Below are positions 60,946-64,000 of a stretch of 64,000 bases of DNA, one piece after another. The stretch spans positions 62,001 through 126,000 of the forward strand of contig DASZBR010000006.1 in NCBI GenBank assembly GCA_035943935.1, in the 5' to 3' direction. Made by a program: the position numbers and the translations under genes. Position 1 is the first letter of the stretch; every line of letters starts with the position of its first letter. The stretch comes from DASZBR01 sp035943935. GTDB lineage: Bacteria; Pseudomonadota; Gammaproteobacteria; DASZBR01. Under the pieces are notes generated by a model. That model saw only the letters and a program-made list of their open reading frames with translations, had not been told where the DNA came from and ran no database searches.

Positions 60946-62754
60946 ATGCAAAATCAAGTAGAAAATATCAGAAATATCGCCATCATTGCTCACGTTGACC
61001 ACGGTAAAACCACCCTCGTTGATAAGATGCTCCAACAATCCGGTGCTACGCTAAACCGCACCGAGCGCGTCATGGACTCCAATGACCTTGAAAAAGAGCG
61101 TGGAATCACGATTTTGGCTAAAAATACGTCCATTGATTGGGGTGGATACCGTATTAATATCGTCGATACCCCAGGTCACGCGGACTTCGGTGGTGAAGTC
61201 GAACGCATCTTATCCATGGTTGATTCTGTATTATTGTTAGTTGATGCGGTTGATGGTCCTATGCCTCAAACGCGATTTGTGACCCAAAAGGCTTTTGCTA
61301 ATGGACTACATCCGATAGTCGTCATTAATAAGATCGACCGACCGAGTGCAAGACCTGACTGGGTATTAAACCAAATTTTTGATTTATTTGATCGATTGGG
61401 TGCCACTGAAAAGCAGCTAGACTTCCCGGTTATCTATGCGTCTGCGTTGCAGGGTTTTGCAACACTGGATTACAACAATAAATCAGACAATTTGATCCCG
61501 TTATTTGAAGCCATCGTAAAACATGTTCATCCGCCGAAAGTGAATTTAGACGGACCGTTTCAAATGCAGATCAGTGCGTTGGATTATTCTAATTATGTCG
61601 GCGCGATAGGCATTGGTCGAATTTCACGCGGCAGAATTAAAAGCAATACTCCCGTCACGGTTATTGCCGCTGATGGAAGTTCACGTCAAAGCCGAATATT
61701 ACAAATCTTGGGTTACCACGGTTTAGAGCGAAAAGAAATTCCAGAATCCATGGCCGGTGATATCGTGGCAGTAACTGGCGTCGATAATATTCGTATTTCA
61801 GATACGTTATGTGATCCGAGCGCACCAGATGCATTGCCTAATCTTACGGTTGATGAGCCTACGATTAGCATGATTTTCCAAGTGAATAATTCTCCGTTTG
61901 CAGGACGTGATGGAAAATATGTCACCAGCCGACAAATTCGTGAAAGATTACAGAAAGAATTAATTCACAACGTTGCGTTACGCGTTGAAGACATGCCAGA
62001 CCCGGATAAATTTCGTGTGTCAGGTCGTGGCGAATTACACCTTTCCATTTTAATCGAAACGATGCGTCGTGAAGGTTATGAATTATGTATTGCGCGCCCA
62101 GAAGTCATCATGAAAGAAGTGGAAGGCGAAACCTGTGAACCTTATGAGACTTTAACAGTCGATGTTGAAGAAACTCATCAAGGGACTATTATGGAAAAAT
62201 TAGGTTCACGTCGCGGAAAATTACTCGACATGATGCCAGATGGAAAAGGGCGTGTGCGAATTGAATATATGATTCCTGCGCGAGGATTAATTGGATTCAG
62301 AACAGAATTCATGACATCAACGTCAGGCACAGGATTATTGCACCATAATTTTGATCATTATGGTCCTGCAGCAAAAGGCGAAGTTGGTCATCGACAAAAT
62401 GGCGTATTAATTGCGAATGCCGTGGGTGTTGCTGCTGCGTTTGCGATATTTAATTTACAAGAACGTGGTCGCATGATTATTGGTCCACAAACTGAAGTGT
62501 ACGAAGGAATGTTGGTTGGTATTCACTCAAGAGATAATGATTTAGTTGTAAATATTTCAAAGGGCAAACAATTAACAAATATGCGTGCATCGGGATCAGA
62601 TGAAAGTATTATTCTCACTCCGCCCATTCAATTCAGCTTAGAACAAGCGTTAGAATTTATTGAAGATGATGAATTAGTCGAAGTCACGCCGGCGACGATT
62701 AGACTTCGTAAGAAATTCTTGAAAGAAGTTGATCGAAAGCGGTATGAGAGATAA
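60946..62754 (+). CDS. typA: GTP-binding protein TypA/BipA
   Basis: Translational GTPase of 602 residues acting on the ribosome in stress and assembly. Seen: G1 AHVDHGKTTL, G3 DTPGHADFGGEVERIL, G4 NKIDRP, an EF-Tu domain II, a V-like EF-G_C domain and the BipA-specific C-terminus (FRTEFMTSTSGTGLLHHNFDHYGPA). The start at 60946 follows AAAGGATAG. Confidence 0.97.
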   Translation: MQNQVENIRNIAIIAHVDHGKTTLVDKMLQQSGATLNRTERVMDSNDLEKERGITILAKNTSIDWGGYRINIVDTPGHADFGGEVERILSMVDSVLLLVDAVDGPMPQTRFVTQKAFANGLHPIVVINKIDRPSARPDWVLNQIFDLFDRLGATEKQLDFPVIYASALQGFATLDYNNKSDNLIPLFEAIVKHVHPPKVNLDGPFQMQISALDYSNYVGAIGIGRISRGRIKSNTPVTVIAADGSSRQSRILQILGYHGLERKEIPESMAGDIVAVTGVDNIRISDTLCDPSAPDALPNLTVDEPTISMIFQVNNSPFAGRDGKYVTSRQIRERLQKELIHNVALRVEDMPDPDKFRVSGRGELHLSILIETMRREGYELCIARPEVIMKEVEGETCEPYETLTVDVEETHQGTIMEKLGSRRGKLLDMMPDGKGRVRIEYMIPARGLIGFRTEFMTSTSGTGLLHHNFDHYGPAAKGEVGHRQNGVLIANAVGVAAAFAIFNLQERGRMIIGPQTEVYEGMLVGIHSRDNDLVVNISKGKQLTNMRASGSDESIILTPPIQFSLEQALEFIEDDELVEVTPATIRLRKKFLKEVDRKRYER

Positions 62755-62759
62755 TTTAT

Positions 62760-63611
62760 TTAATGGGTGTTAACGGTCACCGTACCGCTAGCACCCATTC
62801 TTAATGGATACTTCGGATCAGGATTCACAAAATCTACTCTTACTGGAAAGCGCTGTGTCACTTTCACCCAATTTCCTGTGGCATCTTCAGGCGGTAATAA
62901 TGAAAAGACAGCGCCACTTCCACGACTCACACCTTGCACAATACCCTTAAAAGTAATACCCGGATATATATCGATGCTAATTTTTGCTGATTGACCCGAT
63001 TTAATTCGGCCTAAGTCAGTCTCTTTAAAATTGGCATTGATCCACCACTCTTTATTTTCAACTAACGCAAATTGTGGAGTCGTCGCTTGTATGACTTGGC
63101 CTTGGCGTAAAATAAAATTAGTAATATAGCCATCATTCGGTGCGTAAATTTGCGTGTACAGTAAATTAATTTGTGCGGTCGCTAATTGTGCTTCAGCAAC
63201 TTTTAACGCAGCTCTTAATTGATCTAATTGTCCTTGGGCATCGTCTCCTGCTGATTTGGGGAGTGCTCCTCGTGTAACCAATGGCAATATGCGCGCCGTG
63301 TCTTTTGCTTGTGTATCTGTTTGTGCTTGAATTTGTTCAACAGTGGATTGCGCTTGTCTCAGTGCAATTTCAAATGGGTTGGGATCAATCGAAAAAAGTA
63401 ACTGACCTTTTTTTACAAATTGATGGTCAGCGACATAAATATGATCAACCCGTCCTGTGACTTGAGCGGCAACATTGACGACATCAGCTTGAATATAGGC
63501 ATCGTCGGTTGAGGGATAGTAAGTCGTATAAAGGCTGTAAAAATAGGCGAGTGTCGCGAGAAGTAAGATACTTGCGCTCACGAGCCAGAATTTTTTTGCC
63601 GTCGGGTTCAT
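62760..63611 (-). CDS. EmrA/HlyD-family secretion adaptor
   Basis: A 283-residue membrane fusion protein: N-terminal anchor (FWLVSASILLLATLAYFYSLY), TDDAYIQADVVNVAAQVTGRV lipoyl half, a coiled-coil hairpin, and YAPNDGYITNFILRQGQV as the second half. It resembles EmrA but is shorter than the usual 390 or so, with a reduced hairpin. No EmrB-type MFS partner is adjacent in the window, so it may pair with a distant pump. The ATG at 63611 follows GGAG. Confidence 0.88.
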   Translation of the reverse strand: MNPTAKKFWLVSASILLLATLAYFYSLYTTYYPSTDDAYIQADVVNVAAQVTGRVDHIYVADHQFVKKGQLLFSIDPNPFEIALRQAQSTVEQIQAQTDTQAKDTARILPLVTRGALPKSAGDDAQGQLDQLRAALKVAEAQLATAQINLLYTQIYAPNDGYITNFILRQGQVIQATTPQFALVENKEWWINANFKETDLGRIKSGQSAKISIDIYPGITFKGIVQGVSRGSGAVFSLLPPEDATGNWVKVTQRFPVRVDFVNPDPKYPLRMGASGTVTVNTH

Positions 63612-63694
63612 CAACACTCCAGAATACACTGCAGACAATATTATCGGGCTATACTAAAATCATGTCCAGTCATATATCAAAGGGAGAAGTGCAT

Positions 63695-64000
63695 ATGTCA
63701 GTTCAATCAAAAACAGTCAGTGTTCATGGATCAACTATGCATTATCTGAGTGAGGGGAAGGGTAAGCCTATTGTGTTTTTACATGGCGCGCCTGCTTCCA
63801 GTTATCTCTGGCGAAATATTCTTCCTAAGTTGGGTATAAAAGGCCATTGTATTGCGCCAGACTTTATTGGCATGGGGAATTCAGATAAACCAGATATTCA
63901 ATATACTATTCATGATCATATAAAATATTTTGAAGGATTTATTGATGCGTTAAAACTTAAGGATATTACTCTCGTGATGTTGGGTATGGGATCGGTGGTG
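63695..64000 (+). CDS. Haloalkane-dehalogenase-like alpha/beta hydrolase (copy 3), 3' truncated by window edge
   Basis: The first 102 residues only. It has FLHGAPASSYLWRNILP, CIAPDFIGMGNSDKPDIQY and TLVMLGMGSVV. It is closer to true haloalkane dehalogenases than copies 1 and 2 in the first part, but the nucleophile Asp is again Gly and the following Trp is Met. The ATG at 63695 follows AGGGAGAA; an in-frame ATG at 63662 is less likely. The gene continues past the window, so the fate of the catalytic His is unseen. Confidence 0.78.
   Translation, partial: MSVQSKTVSVHGSTMHYLSEGKGKPIVFLHGAPASSYLWRNILPKLGIKGHCIAPDFIGMGNSDKPDIQYTIHDHIKYFEGFIDALKLKDITLVMLGMGSVV

Overview
The window is gene-dense chromosomal DNA from an AT-rich gammaproteobacterium. 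It carries two neighbouring Dot/Icm type IVB secretion genes, icmP/dotM and icmO/dotL. Together with tandem transporters resembling the Pht family of intracellular bacteria and a reduced core-gene style, this points to the order Legionellales, with a Coxiellaceae-, Berkiella- or Aquicella-like host as the best guess. No rRNA, insertion sequence, phage gene or CRISPR array was seen. No gene-free stretch exceeds about 270 bases; the longest is 53759-54024.

Layout. 1-5.9 kb: 3' end of a cAMP phosphodiesterase gene, then prmB, ldcA and rne on the minus strand and a GNAT-like orphan. 5.9-10.5 kb: tadA, a secreted CHAC protein, rpe, a LOG-family gene, two tandem haloalkane-dehalogenase-like proteins lacking catalytic residues, and a one-domain alkyltransferase. 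10.4-12.2 kb: rpsP-rimM-trmD-rplS. 12.3-16.5 kb: icmP-icmO plus an SDR, starting from a promoter back to back with the rpsP promoter. 16.5-24.2 kb: an amino acid permease, a PrpB-like lyase, then ribF-ileS-lspA-purB. 24.3-29.6 kb: rpsT, rpsO-pnp and two MFS transporters. 29.6-32.5 kb: an AbiE-type toxin-antitoxin pair with inverted repeats in its promoter, and a PIN-PhoH protein. 32.5-40.8 kb: gcvR/dapA, a 52-residue BamC-like lipoprotein, tRNA-Ser(CGA), priA, kbl-tdh, a P-loop kinase-like protein, an esterase and a SnoaL-like protein. 40.8-48.5 kb: a ParE-type toxin-antitoxin pair, dapD, an RND efflux pump with adaptor, then arginase and ornithine aminotransferase. 48.5-53.8 kb: a shrunken minor-pilin cluster with a long palindrome, a GIN-domain lipoprotein, elbB, tsaD and a RecB-like nuclease. 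53.9-64 kb: rplU-rpmA-obgE, slt, wrbA, a DUF192 gene, an RnfB-like ferredoxin, metG, typA, an EmrA-like adaptor, and the start of a third dehalogenase-like gene.

How the genes work together. Most encode translation and RNA turnover (RNase E, PNPase, ribosomal proteins, tRNA modification and synthetases), amino-acid flux (threonine to glycine by Tdh-Kbl, arginine to glutamate semialdehyde by arginase-OAT, lysine/DAP by DapA and DapD) and envelope functions. Two architectural themes recur. First, eight of eleven convergent gene pairs overlap at their 3' ends. Second, at least two divergent promoter pairs share or overlap their -35 boxes. The best leads are the catalytically gutted dehalogenase-like family, the mini-BamC, the mini-minor pilins and the AbiE operator region.
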